The notes below the pieces were generated by a model. The model was not told where the DNA came from. It was given only the letters and a program-made list of their open reading frames with translations, and made no database searches. DNA of 64,000 nt from Leptospira ryugenii (GTDB taxonomy: Bacteria; Spirochaetota; Leptospiria; Leptospirales; Leptospiraceae), in contig NZ_BFBB01000002.1 of NCBI RefSeq assembly GCF_003114855.1, forward strand, positions 248,001 to 312,000. Reading direction: 5' to 3'. Positions 50,182 through 61,407 of this stretch are shown piece by piece (position 1 is the first letter of the stretch; each line of letters opens with the position of its first letter). Made by a program: the position numbers and the translations under genes.

Positions 50182-51159
50182 TTGTCCCCTAAGAATTTAT
50201 TAAAAGGCTTTAAAAGACCAAAGAAAATCGAATTCACAACAGATGTGAATACTGCCAACTACGGAAAGTTTGTCGCAGAGCCATTTGAGCGTGGCATTGG
50301 TACAACCATTGGAAACTCATTGAGAAGAACACTTATGAGTTCAATCGAAGGGGCAGCCATCTCTGCCATTCGTATTGAGGGAGTTACGCATGAATTTGCG
50401 TATGTGGAAGGTGTGGCAGAAGACGTCACAAGGATTATCCTAAACCTAAAACAAGTCCGCATTAAGTACGAACCAGAAGACAAAGAAGCAAGTAAAGTCA
50501 TTCACATCGAGTTGAAAGGTGCTGGTTACTTCCGTGCTGGAGATTTGGCAGTGGATTCTTCTATCGAAATAATGAATCCGGACCTGCACATTGCGACTTT
50601 AAACGAAGATGCAAATATCATTATGGATTTAGAAATCCAAAGAGGCCGTGGATACATCCCTGCTGAGGACAAAAAGAAGGAAATAGAAGTATTGGGAACC
50701 ATCCCTATCGATTCTATTTTCTCGCCAATCCAAAAGGTTCTTTTTGAAGTTTCTGAAACTCGCGTAGCCCAAAGATCTGATTATGAAAAGCTAACTCTAG
50801 AGGTTTGGACCGATGGTTCTGTATCCCCAGAGGATGCGGTCGCGCAAGCAGCAAAGATTCTAAAAGACCACTTAACTGTTTTCATTAACTTCGAAGAAGA
50901 AGTTGAGGAAGAAGAAGAAGAATTAGATGAAGCAGATGAAAAATTAAAAGCCTCCCTTTCCAAACACGTGGAAGAGTTGGAGCTCTCTGTGCGTTCTACG
51001 AATGTATTGAGAAGTTTGGAAATTGATTTCATCGGAGAATTAGTTAAACGTAGTGAAGAGGAAATGACTAAGTCAAAGCATTACAGCGAACAGAGTTTGG
51101 CTGAGTTAAAGGCAAAGTTGTCTTCCTTAGGACTTTCATTTGGAATGAGAGATTTTTAA
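50182..51159 (+). CDS. rpoA: DNA-directed RNA polymerase subunit alpha, TTG start
   Basis: A 325-residue alpha subunit. The start is TTG at 50182, preceded by AGAAGG at suitable distance. N-terminal domain blocks: [34 protein letters not shown] highly acidic stretch ([18 protein letters not shown]) forms the linker near residue 240. The C-terminal domain has [21 protein letters not shown], keeping the DNA-contact Arg of the 265 position, and ends [10 protein letters not shown]. The E. coli G296-K298 part is replaced by SEQ. Confidence 0.97.
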   Translation: MSPKNLLKGFKRPKKIEFTTDVNTANYGKFVAEPFERGIGTTIGNSLRRTLMSSIEGAAISAIRIEGVTHEFAYVEGVAEDVTRIILNLKQVRIKYEPEDKEASKVIHIELKGAGYFRAGDLAVDSSIEIMNPDLHIATLNEDANIIMDLEIQRGRGYIPAEDKKKEIEVLGTIPIDSIFSPIQKVLFEVSETRVAQRSDYEKLTLEVWTDGSVSPEDAVAQAAKILKDHLTVFINFEEEVEEEEEELDEADEKLKASLSKHVEELELSVRSTNVLRSLEIDFIGELVKRSEEEMTKSKHYSEQSLAELKAKLSSLGLSFGMRDF

Positions 51160-51160
51160 G

Positions 51161-51670
51161 ATGAATAAAAGAAATAAAGTAAAGCAACTCAATCGATCTG
51201 CTGACCACAGGAAAGCGATGATCCAGAATATGGTGATCTCTCTACTTCGCCATGAGCGTATAGAATCTTCTATAGCAAAGCTAAAGGTAGCTAGATCCTA
51301 TGCTGAGAGAGTGATCTCCAGAGCAAAACGAAACCTAGACGCAAATTTAGCCAACCTTGACGAAAAGAAAAAACAAGAGACTATTTTGCACAACACCCGT
51401 TATTTGCACACACATTTGGGAGACCAAGAGATCGTGAATAAACTGCTTAGCGATCTTTCCAATCGGTATGCATCAAGAGTTGGTGGTTACACTCGTATCA
51501 TTCGTTTGGTGAACCGACAATCCGATAACACAGAAATGGGCATATTGGAACTTGTTGATAGAAAGACCCAAGCGGAGTTGAAAGACGAGACAAAGCAAAA
51601 ACGAACGAAAACAGCGCCTGCAAAAGCAAAGCCTGAGAAGAAAGAGAAAAAGGCCGCCAAAGCCAAATAA
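51161..51670 (+). CDS. rplQ: 50S ribosomal protein L17, extended C-terminus
   Basis: A 169-residue L17. Its first 120 residues are typical: [34 protein letters not shown], and [20 protein letters not shown]. The last 45 residues are a Lys/Ala-rich tail ([13 protein letters not shown]) not found in E. coli. L17 lies at the tunnel exit. It starts one base after rpoA and ends the alpha operon; a terminator follows. Confidence 0.97.
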   Translation: MNKRNKVKQLNRSADHRKAMIQNMVISLLRHERIESSIAKLKVARSYAERVISRAKRNLDANLANLDEKKKQETILHNTRYLHTHLGDQEIVNKLLSDLSNRYASRVGGYTRIIRLVNRQSDNTEMGILELVDRKTQAELKDETKQKRTKTAPAKAKPEKKEKKAAKAK

Positions 51671-51695
51671 GCGAATCAGACATACTTCGCGAATA

Positions 51696-51731
51696 AACCC
51701 CATAGAGTTTTCAACTCCGTGGGGTTTTTTT
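51696..51731 (+). terminator. Rho-independent terminator after rplQ
   Basis: AACCCCATAGAG pairs with CTCCGTGGGGTT (one mismatch, one G-T) around a seven-base loop, followed by seven T. On the other strand the stem is followed by TTATT, so it may also serve the convergent gene that ends at 51773. Confidence 0.9.
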
Positions 51732-51772
51732 ATACCGTCTGCGTTAGGTGTTAGCTTATATTTTCACTAGCA

Positions 51773-53794
51773 TTACACTCTTGCCAGTTGCAATTGAAGA
51801 GAGTCCGCAATCAGATCAAAGTTCTCATTTTGGATCACTGCTTTGTAAGAGGATGTCACGATCGGATGTCTTTTCTCATCCAAATTGATGAGGTTAGGTA
51901 AAACCTTCAGGCCATAAAATCCGTTGGTAATTTTTTCAGGCTTATTAGAGCCGTAGGCTAGGTCATAGCCATACTTCCTATCCCTAGTATCTGAGCCGAA
52001 ACATGCTAACATAAAATCTGTCATACCAGAAAGGCCATTGAAGGTAGTGGGATCGCCACCCAAAAGTACGCCAATAGATACCATTTCATTGAAAAATCGA
52101 TTGGATAGGTGAAAAAGGGTATTGTCCACATTCCCACCTAATTCTCGTTTGAAATAACCTTCAACTAAGCCCATTGCCAAAGCATATACTGTTTTGAGGG
52201 CTCCTCCTAATTGCACTCCTTTTGTATCTCGTGCATTGATTGCGGGTCTTGTGAAAACATAACTTGTGTTGAATAGCTTTTGTAATTTAGGAATGAGTGA
52301 ATCTTCAAATGCACCAATTTCAAAGCCTGAAATCTTTCGCTCCATGATTTGGTCTGGGTAACAAGCACCAGAAATGACAGCAAGACGTTCGCGTTCAATT
52401 CCAATCAATTCGTTGAGGTCTTCCAAAATCAGACCTTTTTTGGACCCAGTAAAACCTTTTATCACATTTACGATGGGGGCCTTGTTTTTTTGAAGATATG
52501 ACTTTATCCTTGGGTATACGGAATCAAAATCCCAAGGATTTGTTCCTTGGATAAAGAGTGTTGCGTCTTCACATATACTTGGATCAGCCGTAAATTCAAT
52601 ATTTGGCGGTAATTTATAAATTGGGTAATGTAAAACATCTCGTTTTTCTTCATTGCACTGTTTGACCATCTCTAAGTCCGGATGGTAAATGCTCACTTTT
52701 ACATTCTTATTTGCTAAAACACAGGCTGCAGCCACAGACATATTGGTAGAGCCAATCACAACCACTTTCTCCGTAGGTTCTTTTGGAGATGTGATGAGTA
52801 AATTGGATTTGAGGTCATCACCCTTGTATAGATTTCTGTAGGTTCCGTGTTTGTGTTTGTTTAGATTAGAACCCACCAAAAGGGCCAAATTATCTATAAT
52901 AAACTGCTTTTTATCACCGCCACCTGGGAAGGAAATCTGTTCAATAGAGGATGGGAAGGAAGCCATTTCTTTTTTGCTCAATTCTCCCACAAGAACTGGT
53001 TTTCCGATGACAAGCTTCCCAACCGCTTGGTTGAAGAGTAAACCTTCGATGGGAAGAATCCTATCGGTGCCTTCTAATGAGATAGGTAAAATGACTTTGT
53101 TGGCAACATAATGGTACACTGTGTCCACAAAAGGCATAAGCCGACCATCCCGAGATCGAGTACCTTCAGGGAAAATGGAGATAATTCTACCTTCCGTTTG
53201 TAACTTCTGAGAATGACGAAATGCACGCATATTGATCTTTGTCATCAGATCAGAAAGAGAAGGGTTATCTGCCATGTCTTTCTTTGAGCAGACGAGTAAG
53301 GTACCAAACATATAAAGACCGAGACGGGTGAAGTCTGGTTCGAAGGCTAAGCGACCTGCAATAAAAACTAAAGATTCTGCAATCTTTCTGCCTGCGTCGT
53401 TTGTATTGTAGAGTAGAGTAAAGATGGCCGGTGCATCCAAATGGCTTAAATGGTTAGAGATGAGGGTAACTGGGTATTTGCCCAGAACATCCATGAGTAG
53501 GTTTAGGTTTTCTGCTCCCTCAACCGTAAATTTTTTCATGATTGGGTCTAGGAACTTTAGCATAAAGTCCCGAGGCTCCGTTCGAATATCGGTATAAACA
53601 CCGATTTCTTCTAACTTCTCTGGCTCTTGGAAGATGTCCATTACCTTGGGCTTCGGAGTGGCTTGCGAAAGTACTAAGAATTCTTCTAATATGGATTTTG
53701 CTTCGGACTGAGAAAGTCCTGATTTCATGAAGAGATGTATATTTTCAAAAAACTCTTTATGCCATCTACCTAAGGTGGCCTCTTTTTCTGTCAT
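51773..53794 (-). CDS. Acyltransferase (PlsB/PlsC-type) fused to GpsA-like domain
   Basis: A 673-residue bifunctional-looking protein. Residues about 80-320 form a glycerolipid acyltransferase with block I NHLSHLD (114-120) and block III FPEGTRSRDG (208-217), plus LPISLEGTD. From about residue 343 a domain like NAD-dependent glycerol-3-phosphate dehydrogenase follows: NVIKGFTGS and GGALKTVYALAMG keep the family Lys residues, and FNGLSGMTDF matches the GpsA end. The nucleotide-binding loop, however, reads VVVIGSTNMSVAAA instead of GxGxxG. I infer that one chain makes glycerol-3-phosphate and acylates it, or that the second half is a regulatory remnant. It is convergent to rplQ. Confidence 0.82.
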   Translation of the reverse strand: MTEKEATLGRWHKEFFENIHLFMKSGLSQSEAKSILEEFLVLSQATPKPKVMDIFQEPEKLEEIGVYTDIRTEPRDFMLKFLDPIMKKFTVEGAENLNLLMDVLGKYPVTLISNHLSHLDAPAIFTLLYNTNDAGRKIAESLVFIAGRLAFEPDFTRLGLYMFGTLLVCSKKDMADNPSLSDLMTKINMRAFRHSQKLQTEGRIISIFPEGTRSRDGRLMPFVDTVYHYVANKVILPISLEGTDRILPIEGLLFNQAVGKLVIGKPVLVGELSKKEMASFPSSIEQISFPGGGDKKQFIIDNLALLVGSNLNKHKHGTYRNLYKGDDLKSNLLITSPKEPTEKVVVIGSTNMSVAAACVLANKNVKVSIYHPDLEMVKQCNEEKRDVLHYPIYKLPPNIEFTADPSICEDATLFIQGTNPWDFDSVYPRIKSYLQKNKAPIVNVIKGFTGSKKGLILEDLNELIGIERERLAVISGACYPDQIMERKISGFEIGAFEDSLIPKLQKLFNTSYVFTRPAINARDTKGVQLGGALKTVYALAMGLVEGYFKRELGGNVDNTLFHLSNRFFNEMVSIGVLLGGDPTTFNGLSGMTDFMLACFGSDTRDRKYGYDLAYGSNKPEKITNGFYGLKVLPNLINLDEKRHPIVTSSYKAVIQNENFDLIADSLQLQLARV

Positions 53795-53916
53795 GCGATT
53801 CCTCTAAAAACGAAATTAGGCTAATCCCATTCTTCCTTTTGTCTATCCGATTTTTACATTTGATTGCAGAATTCCTTCATTTCTTTAATCTGACTTCTTG
53901 GGCTCGTTCCCCAACT

Positions 53917-56224
<2,308 letters not shown>

Positions 56225-56301
56225 AAAAAGAAATCGGTGCCAAGATTTTTCTAGTATTGATTGACCGTGTAGGGTAGGTCGATATTGTTGGCAACAGAGC
56301 A

Positions 56302-56375
<74 letters not shown>

Positions 56376-56413
56376 TGGAATCACTGAGTTCCAAACGAAG
56401 GCTTGATACATAC

Positions 56414-56485
56414 GGTGCCATCGTCTAGTGGTTAGGACACAAGGTTTTCATCCTTGCAACCGGGGTTCAATTCCCCGTGGCACTA
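56414..56485 (+). tRNA. tRNA-Glu (TTC anticodon)
   Basis: 72 bases: acceptor GGTGCCA with TGGCACT (first pair G-T), D arm TCGTCTAGTGGTTAGGACA, anticodon stem CAAGG/CCTTG with TTTTCAT giving TTC, T arm CGGGG TTCAATT CCCCG. Discriminator A followed by CCA. The stop codon of the opposite-strand gene at 56483 overlaps its last bases. Confidence 0.96.
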
Positions 56486-57367
56486 CCAAATATTACACAC
56501 CGATCTAAGTCCACATCCACCACAAATAGACTCGATTCGTTTTGCTTTGCACCTTTGGATGATCCCCACTCTCGTTAGATAAAAATCATATTGCAAAGGA
56601 TCTTCTGGTGATAGCCTGAGGAATTGGTCTCTTACCAGTATTGCCTCTCTCATACCATATGTTTTCCTTGTAGAAAGGCCAAGGATTTGGACCAATCTTT
56701 GGATATGGGTGTCAAGGGGAAATGGGATTTCAGCTTGGGATATCCTTTTGTAGATCCCAAAGTCAGGATGATTTCGTCTTACCATCCAACGTAAAAACAA
56801 ACAAATTCTTTTTTTCGCAGAATGGCTTTCGGGATCACCGATCCAGAATCGTATTCCGCCTGTGATTGGCTTTTTGCTTTCCAGCTGGCTTAGAAGTTTC
56901 TTTTGGAAACGAGCAATGGATGAGACAGGTTCAAAATTACTGCCCTTGAATAAAAAAAACTCTTCAAATATCGCATTGTTATCATCAGTCTCTCGATGGA
57001 CTCTCAATATTTCAGAAAGTGCGTACAAAATGTTCTCATTGTCCTCTTTTGTTTGGAATCTGTACTTTTGTACGACCTTTATTGCTTGTTCAAAACGTTC
57101 ACTTCTAGTCGCAAAAGCATAGTAAGGATTTTCACCTAAGGCTTGGAAGATTGGTTCTAGAAATCTTTGTATGGCGATCACATTTCCGTATGCATAGAGA
57201 GCGGACAAAAGTGCAACGATTTCGATGTCTAAGGGATTCTGATACCGTTTTGGAAATAAGATTGGGTCGGTCGAAATTAAATCATCGTTTGAAAATTCTG
57301 CTTTGATACCTTCCAAAGCAGCATGTAATGGGGAGAGTTTATATTCAAACTGCTGAATCTTTTTCAC
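56483..57367 (-). CDS. TIGR02757 family protein (HhH-GPD-like) with cysteine cluster
   Basis: A 294-residue protein starting at GTG that I recognise as the TIGR02757/DUF2400 family: NPLDIEIVALLSALYAYGN, later CLFLRWMVRRNHPDFGIYK, PLDTHIQRLVQILGLSTRK and PEDPLQYDFYL. PLDTH resembles the VDTH of endonuclease III, whose Asp is catalytic, and the end has Cys-x8-Cys-x2-Cys-x5-Cys (RCKAKRIESICGGCGLRSVC), close to the EndoIII iron-sulfur motif. A DNA glycosylase-like fold is my inference; no activity is established. It overlaps the upstream HMG-CoA-lyase-like gene by 23 bases. Confidence 0.72.
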   Translation of the reverse strand: MKKIQQFEYKLSPLHAALEGIKAEFSNDDLISTDPILFPKRYQNPLDIEIVALLSALYAYGNVIAIQRFLEPIFQALGENPYYAFATRSERFEQAIKVVQKYRFQTKEDNENILYALSEILRVHRETDDNNAIFEEFFLFKGSNFEPVSSIARFQKKLLSQLESKKPITGGIRFWIGDPESHSAKKRICLFLRWMVRRNHPDFGIYKRISQAEIPFPLDTHIQRLVQILGLSTRKTYGMREAILVRDQFLRLSPEDPLQYDFYLTRVGIIQRCKAKRIESICGGCGLRSVCNIW

Positions 57368-58256
57368 GAGCGATAAAGGTGCGCGAATTTAATGGGCGCG
57401 CAATTTGGTTTTGCATATAGGCACTCGCTTCTACGAGTTTGCTTAAATCAATGCCTGTTTCGTAACCCTGTCGCTCTAAAAAATATACTAAGTCTTCGGT
57501 GGCTAAATTACCGGCCGCTCCTTTGGCATATGGACAGCCACCAAGGCCACCGCTTGCAGAATCAAACGATCGAATTCCAAATCTGAGTGCTTCATTCACA
57601 TTCGCAATCGCCATTCCATAGGTATCATGGAAATGACCAGCAAAGAGTTCTTTGGGAATATCCGAGAGGAGATTTGAAAATAGCTTTGCTATTTCATTGG
57701 GTACCGCCACTCCGATGGTCTCCCCGAGTGAAATTTCATAAGCACCTTCATCTAACAATCGTTTTGCAATCTCTTTGGTCTTTTCTGGAAGGATCTTTCC
57801 TTCGTAGGGACAGGCAATCACAGTTGAAATGTAAGCTCGTACTTTGATTTTGTCTCTTCGCGCATTCTGGAAAATTTCTGTAAATGCATCTAAGGATTCT
57901 CTTACGGTTTTATTGATATTTTTCTTTGTAAATGTCTCAGACGTAGCAGTAAACACTGCCACTTCTTTATAGCCAGCACTCAGAGCTTTCTCATACGCAA
58001 TGGTATTTGGTGTAAGGCAAGAGAAGGCAATGGTTTGTGAAAGATGTGGATGTTGAAAGATTTCGTCCGAAAGTTCACTTGCATCTGCCATTTGTGGGAT
58101 CTTTTCTTTTTTAACGAAGGAGGTTGCCTCTATCCTTTTGAGACCTGCGGCCGCTAATTTTTGAATATAGACAAATTTGCTCTCAGTTGAGAGAACTTTC
58201 TTTTCATTTTGAAGGCCATCTCGCGGTCCGACTTCTGTTATTTTAATTGTTTCCAA
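57345..58256 (-). CDS. Hydroxymethylglutaryl-CoA lyase-like enzyme
   Basis: A 303-residue TIM-barrel protein of the HMGL family: EVGPRDGLQNE (Arg12, Asp13), ATSFVKKEKIPQMAD, GHFHDTYGMA (His208, His210 metal ligands) and SGGLGGCPYAKGAAGN with catalytic Cys241. HMG-CoA lyase splits HMG-CoA to acetyl-CoA and acetoacetate in leucine breakdown. Start is TTG at 58256 with AAAGGA seven bases upstream. Closely related enzymes act on other 3-hydroxy-acyl-CoAs, so the exact substrate is uncertain. Confidence 0.87.
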   Translation of the reverse strand: METIKITEVGPRDGLQNEKKVLSTESKFVYIQKLAAAGLKRIEATSFVKKEKIPQMADASELSDEIFQHPHLSQTIAFSCLTPNTIAYEKALSAGYKEVAVFTATSETFTKKNINKTVRESLDAFTEIFQNARRDKIKVRAYISTVIACPYEGKILPEKTKEIAKRLLDEGAYEISLGETIGVAVPNEIAKLFSNLLSDIPKELFAGHFHDTYGMAIANVNEALRFGIRSFDSASGGLGGCPYAKGAAGNLATEDLVYFLERQGYETGIDLSKLVEASAYMQNQIARPLNSRTFIAREKDSAV

Positions 58257-58321
58257 GTGAAAATCCTTTTCTCGCCAAGCCTAATCTTTGAATTTGGATA
58301 AGTCCACGTGCCTAACTTCAT

Positions 58322-59077
58322 ATGAGCCTTGTCATCGATTCTCTTCAAGTACAATCTAGAAATGCAATCCTTCTCAAAAATATCTGTCTGCAAGCTGAAT
58401 CTGGAAAAATAACAGGAATCATTGGAAAATCTGGTTCTGGGAAATCCACAATTTTTAAATGCATCCTTGGATTGCCTTCCCTTTTAGAGGGCTTACAAGT
58501 GAAAGGCCAAATCCTTTGGGAGGGAAAGCCTATCCATAGCCTTAGACAAAAAGTCATCCAACCTGTTTTCCAGGATCCCTTTACCTTTTTTTCACCTTAT
58601 CTAAGTCTTGAACAATCTCTATTAGAACCTGCTTATATACAATATGGGTATTTCTCAAAAAACATCCAGGAGGAAAGAGAAAAAATTCTAAACCTTTTGG
58701 ATCGATTCCAGATCCCATCTCGAGTGCTTTTGGCAAAAGTTCATGATGTAAGTGGTGGTCAATTGCAAAGGTTGGCGATACTTCGTGCCATTCTTGCGCG
58801 ACCAAAGATGATATTATTAGATGAACCAGTGACCGCTTTGGATGCCATCGTACAGTTGGATATAGTCCGGTACATCCAACAAATCAATCGAGAAGAAAAG
58901 ATAGGATTTGTATTGGTGTCACATGATCTTGGTTTGGTGAAATCAATTACAGAAAGAGTCTTTGTGCTCCACCAAGGAGAAATTGTTGAATCAGGACCAA
59001 CGGGGGAAGTTTTTTCCCAGCCGAAACATCCTTTTACGGAATCCCTTTTGCTAGCAAGAAAACTTAAGTTTTCTTAA
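58322..59077 (+). CDS. ABC transporter ATP-binding protein (oligopeptide/nickel type)
   Basis: A 251-residue ATPase: Walker A GKSGSGKST at about 35-43, signature VSGGQLQR, Walker B MILLDEPVTALD, switch His in VSHDLG. The C-terminal FSQPKHPFTESLL is the hallmark of DppD/OppF/NikE-type ATPases. No permease or binding-protein gene lies beside it, so it must pair with distant subunits or act alone. It ends in the TTAA shared with the convergent TPR gene. Confidence 0.83.
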   Translation: MSLVIDSLQVQSRNAILLKNICLQAESGKITGIIGKSGSGKSTIFKCILGLPSLLEGLQVKGQILWEGKPIHSLRQKVIQPVFQDPFTFFSPYLSLEQSLLEPAYIQYGYFSKNIQEEREKILNLLDRFQIPSRVLLAKVHDVSGGQLQRLAILRAILARPKMILLDEPVTALDAIVQLDIVRYIQQINREEKIGFVLVSHDLGLVKSITERVFVLHQGEIVESGPTGEVFSQPKHPFTESLLLARKLKFS

Positions 59078-60102
59078 TTTCCATCTGAATCGACGGGCAC
59101 CGCTTCCGAATCATCCAATTGGGTTTTTTTGGCTTCGGCAAATTTTTTCGCAATGTCCCTTCGCCTTGCGATCACTTTTGGCGAGACAGTTGCAAAAAAC
59201 GGATCATTGGGAAAACTCAACATTTTAGTATACTCTTCCTCCGCAGTCTCATAGTCAGTCACCTTCGAAGCGGTTTCCGCAAAGTAATAATGAAATTTTT
59301 TATCATAGGGAATCGGTTTCCCTTCTTGGCTTGTGAGAGAGGTTTTAGCAAAAATTTTGTAAGCAATATGAAAATTCCCTTTTTCCATTTCTAGCCTAGC
59401 AAATCCTAGGCGAACATTCGGACTTGTTTCTTGGATTTTGGAAGCTTCTGTCAGGTATTGAAAGGCGCGATTCTTTAATCCACTCGCTAAATAATGATCA
59501 CTTAAACGGACTAGGGCTTCTGTATCGTAAGGATTCTTTTTTGCTGCTAATTTATAGTGCTCAACAGCATAGTAGGCTTCCCTGGTGATTTCGGATAGAA
59601 TGCCAATATGCAAATAGGTTTTATAATAATCAGGCATTTCCGCTTTTGCATATTCAAACTGAATCAAGGCTTCTTTGTATTCATAGTCTATGGAATGAAG
59701 TCTGCCCAAATTGTAACGAAAGGGAAAGAATTGAGGATCAAAACGAATCCCAGCTTGTAAGCGTTTTTTGGCAAGGGCGCGTTCCTTTTCTTTGCCAGTG
59801 ACTACCATTTGTATGGTTTCATTATTCCAGTCCCCACAATTCTTTACCTCAATACCCTCAAAGGTAAAACTGCCACGACTAGTCGGAGGTTCTCCTTGGA
59901 AGGCTTTGCCACGAGCCAGGATAAAATCAGAACTATGGTAGATAAAGGATCCACTTGGGAATTGGTTCAAGTCAAACTCTTCGTCCTTACCCCAAAGTAA
60001 GTCAGCATATTCTTTTTCTCCAATTTGTTTTTGGCCAAAAAGATGCGGGGCCAGACAAAACAGAAGTGCATAACTGAGTAGGGTCTTTAAGTTGGTATGC
60101 AT
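59074..60102 (-). CDS. Exported TPR-repeat protein
   Basis: A 342-residue protein from ATG 60102; a TTG start at 60111 adds three residues. The N-terminus has a signal peptide (TLLSYALLFCLAPHLFG); the Cys sits in a poor lipobox, so ordinary cleavage after LFG is more likely. From about residue 120 there are four or five tetratricopeptide-like repeats (YKEALIQFEYAKAEMP, NPYDTEALVRLSDHYLASG). Periplasmic location and a scaffold role are inferred. It starts head to head with ccmA. Confidence 0.7.
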   Translation of the reverse strand: MHTNLKTLLSYALLFCLAPHLFGQKQIGEKEYADLLWGKDEEFDLNQFPSGSFIYHSSDFILARGKAFQGEPPTSRGSFTFEGIEVKNCGDWNNETIQMVVTGKEKERALAKKRLQAGIRFDPQFFPFRYNLGRLHSIDYEYKEALIQFEYAKAEMPDYYKTYLHIGILSEITREAYYAVEHYKLAAKKNPYDTEALVRLSDHYLASGLKNRAFQYLTEASKIQETSPNVRLGFARLEMEKGNFHIAYKIFAKTSLTSQEGKPIPYDKKFHYYFAETASKVTDYETAEEEYTKMLSFPNDPFFATVSPKVIARRRDIAKKFAEAKKTQLDDSEAVPVDSDGN

Positions 60103-60687
60103 ATGGTGCAAGAGATTCTTCTTAAGAATCAGTCTCTCACATTGAATGTCGGATACAAAACCCTTTTTCGTAACCGAGAGATTTCCTTACCCAAAACAGG
60201 TTTGGTTCTTGTTTTAGGTGAAAATGGATCCGGTAAATCAAGTCTCCTCAAAGAAATCTATAGCCATGCTCCTTATCGGAAAGATTGGGTGTGGACAGAC
60301 GGCCCGAAGGCAATATCGTACTTGGGGCATGACTTAGGTTTATATCCTGCACTCACACTTGCAGAAAACTTACGTTACTTTGCGCGGCAGTCTCCGCAAA
60401 GCGAGCAAACGATTCTGCATTGGGCCAGTTACTATGGTTTGAGACAGAGATTGCCCGATCCTGTTTCCACCTTCTCTAGAGGAATGAAACAAAAGGCCGC
60501 AATCCTTCGGACTTATTTTGAAGGAGCAAATCTTGTCCTTATGGACGAACCATTTACAGGTTTGGATACAAAAGCCACAGGCCTTTTCTGCGAACACCTC
60601 AAGCTCTGGTCAGAAAGTTCTTGTTTGCTATTGGTACTCCATGAGGTGCCTAAGGACTTACAAAGCAAAGAAAGGATCCAACTGTGA
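60097..60687 (+). CDS. ccmA: Heme exporter ATP-binding protein CcmA
   Basis: A 196-residue ATPase: Walker A GENGSGKSS, signature FSRGMKQKAAI, Walker B LVLMDEPFTGLD. Size and short C-terminus suit CcmA. ATG 60097 or 60103 is possible. It overlaps the start of the divergent TPR gene by six bases. With CcmB and CcmC it handles heme in cytochrome c maturation at the inner membrane. The GTG of ccmB overlaps its stop. Confidence 0.85.
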   Translation: MHMVQEILLKNQSLTLNVGYKTLFRNREISLPKTGLVLVLGENGSGKSSLLKEIYSHAPYRKDWVWTDGPKAISYLGHDLGLYPALTLAENLRYFARQSPQSEQTILHWASYYGLRQRLPDPVSTFSRGMKQKAAILRTYFEGANLVLMDEPFTGLDTKATGLFCEHLKLWSESSCLLLVLHEVPKDLQSKERIQL

Positions 60688-61358
60688 AAGGAAACTTCTC
60701 TGCATTTTGGGACAGCACCACCAAAGAATTTTTATTGTTGGGAAGGTCTATGGGTGGTTTTTTCTCCCAGATCTCTCTCAGTTTGTGCCTTCTCTTTATC
60801 TTTTATTCTTCCATCGAAGTCAATGAATCCTTACAAGAAAGGAGTGTCCGTGGGATCAAATGGGCCATCCTTGTAATCCTCAATTTTGTTTTGATCGGAC
60901 AGTCTTTATGGGAGGAACGAGAAGAGGGGGGATGGTATGCTTCCCTTGGTAGAAAGCCTCTCGCTATCCTCTACTTTGCCAAGTGCTTGGTGATTTGGTT
61001 GTCAACCGTCATAATCAATGGAATGGTTTCTCTCCTCCTATGTTTGTTCTTCCAAAAGGCAAATGTAGATCGGTTTTTATCTGAATGGATGTTTGCAAAT
61101 CTAGGATCACTCTCATTGGTGTTTTTGGGTGTTACTCTGGGATTGCTTTCAGAGGCGAGTCGTATGAAAGAAATCATTCTCCCTCTTTTGCAGCTCCCAT
61201 TTTCGATACCTCTATTTTTATTTGGCATGGAGGCAGAAACTCGGTTTTACCAGGAGGTGGAATTTTATCTTCCGAGTGTGGGCATTTTACTTTTCTTTGC
61301 TATTTTTTATGGCAGTCTGGGAGTATTATTTCTGGAAGTTTTACAGAAAGACTCCTAA
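60684..61358 (+). CDS. ccmB: Heme exporter membrane protein CcmB
   Basis: A 224-residue integral membrane protein with six hydrophobic helices. The N-terminus FWDSTTKEFLLLGRSMGGFFSQISLSL and the middle REEGGWYASLGRKPLAILYFAKCLV resemble the CcmB family, where a loop of similar sequence binds CcmA. GTG start, GTGA overlap with ccmA. It supplies the membrane channel part of the CcmAB complex. Confidence 0.82.
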   Translation: MKGNFSAFWDSTTKEFLLLGRSMGGFFSQISLSLCLLFIFYSSIEVNESLQERSVRGIKWAILVILNFVLIGQSLWEEREEGGWYASLGRKPLAILYFAKCLVIWLSTVIINGMVSLLLCLFFQKANVDRFLSEWMFANLGSLSLVFLGVTLGLLSEASRMKEIILPLLQLPFSIPLFLFGMEAETRFYQEVEFYLPSVGILLFFAIFYGSLGVLFLEVLQKDS

Positions 61359-61407
61359 AAAGAAATTATCCTAGAATTTTATCAGAAATCGTAAAGAGTA
61401 GGCAAGA

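Noticed and set aside
59074..60102. Lipoprotein call for the TPR protein
   Set aside because: Its Cys has Phe at the -1 position, which fits neither the standard nor the relaxed spirochaetal lipobox well.
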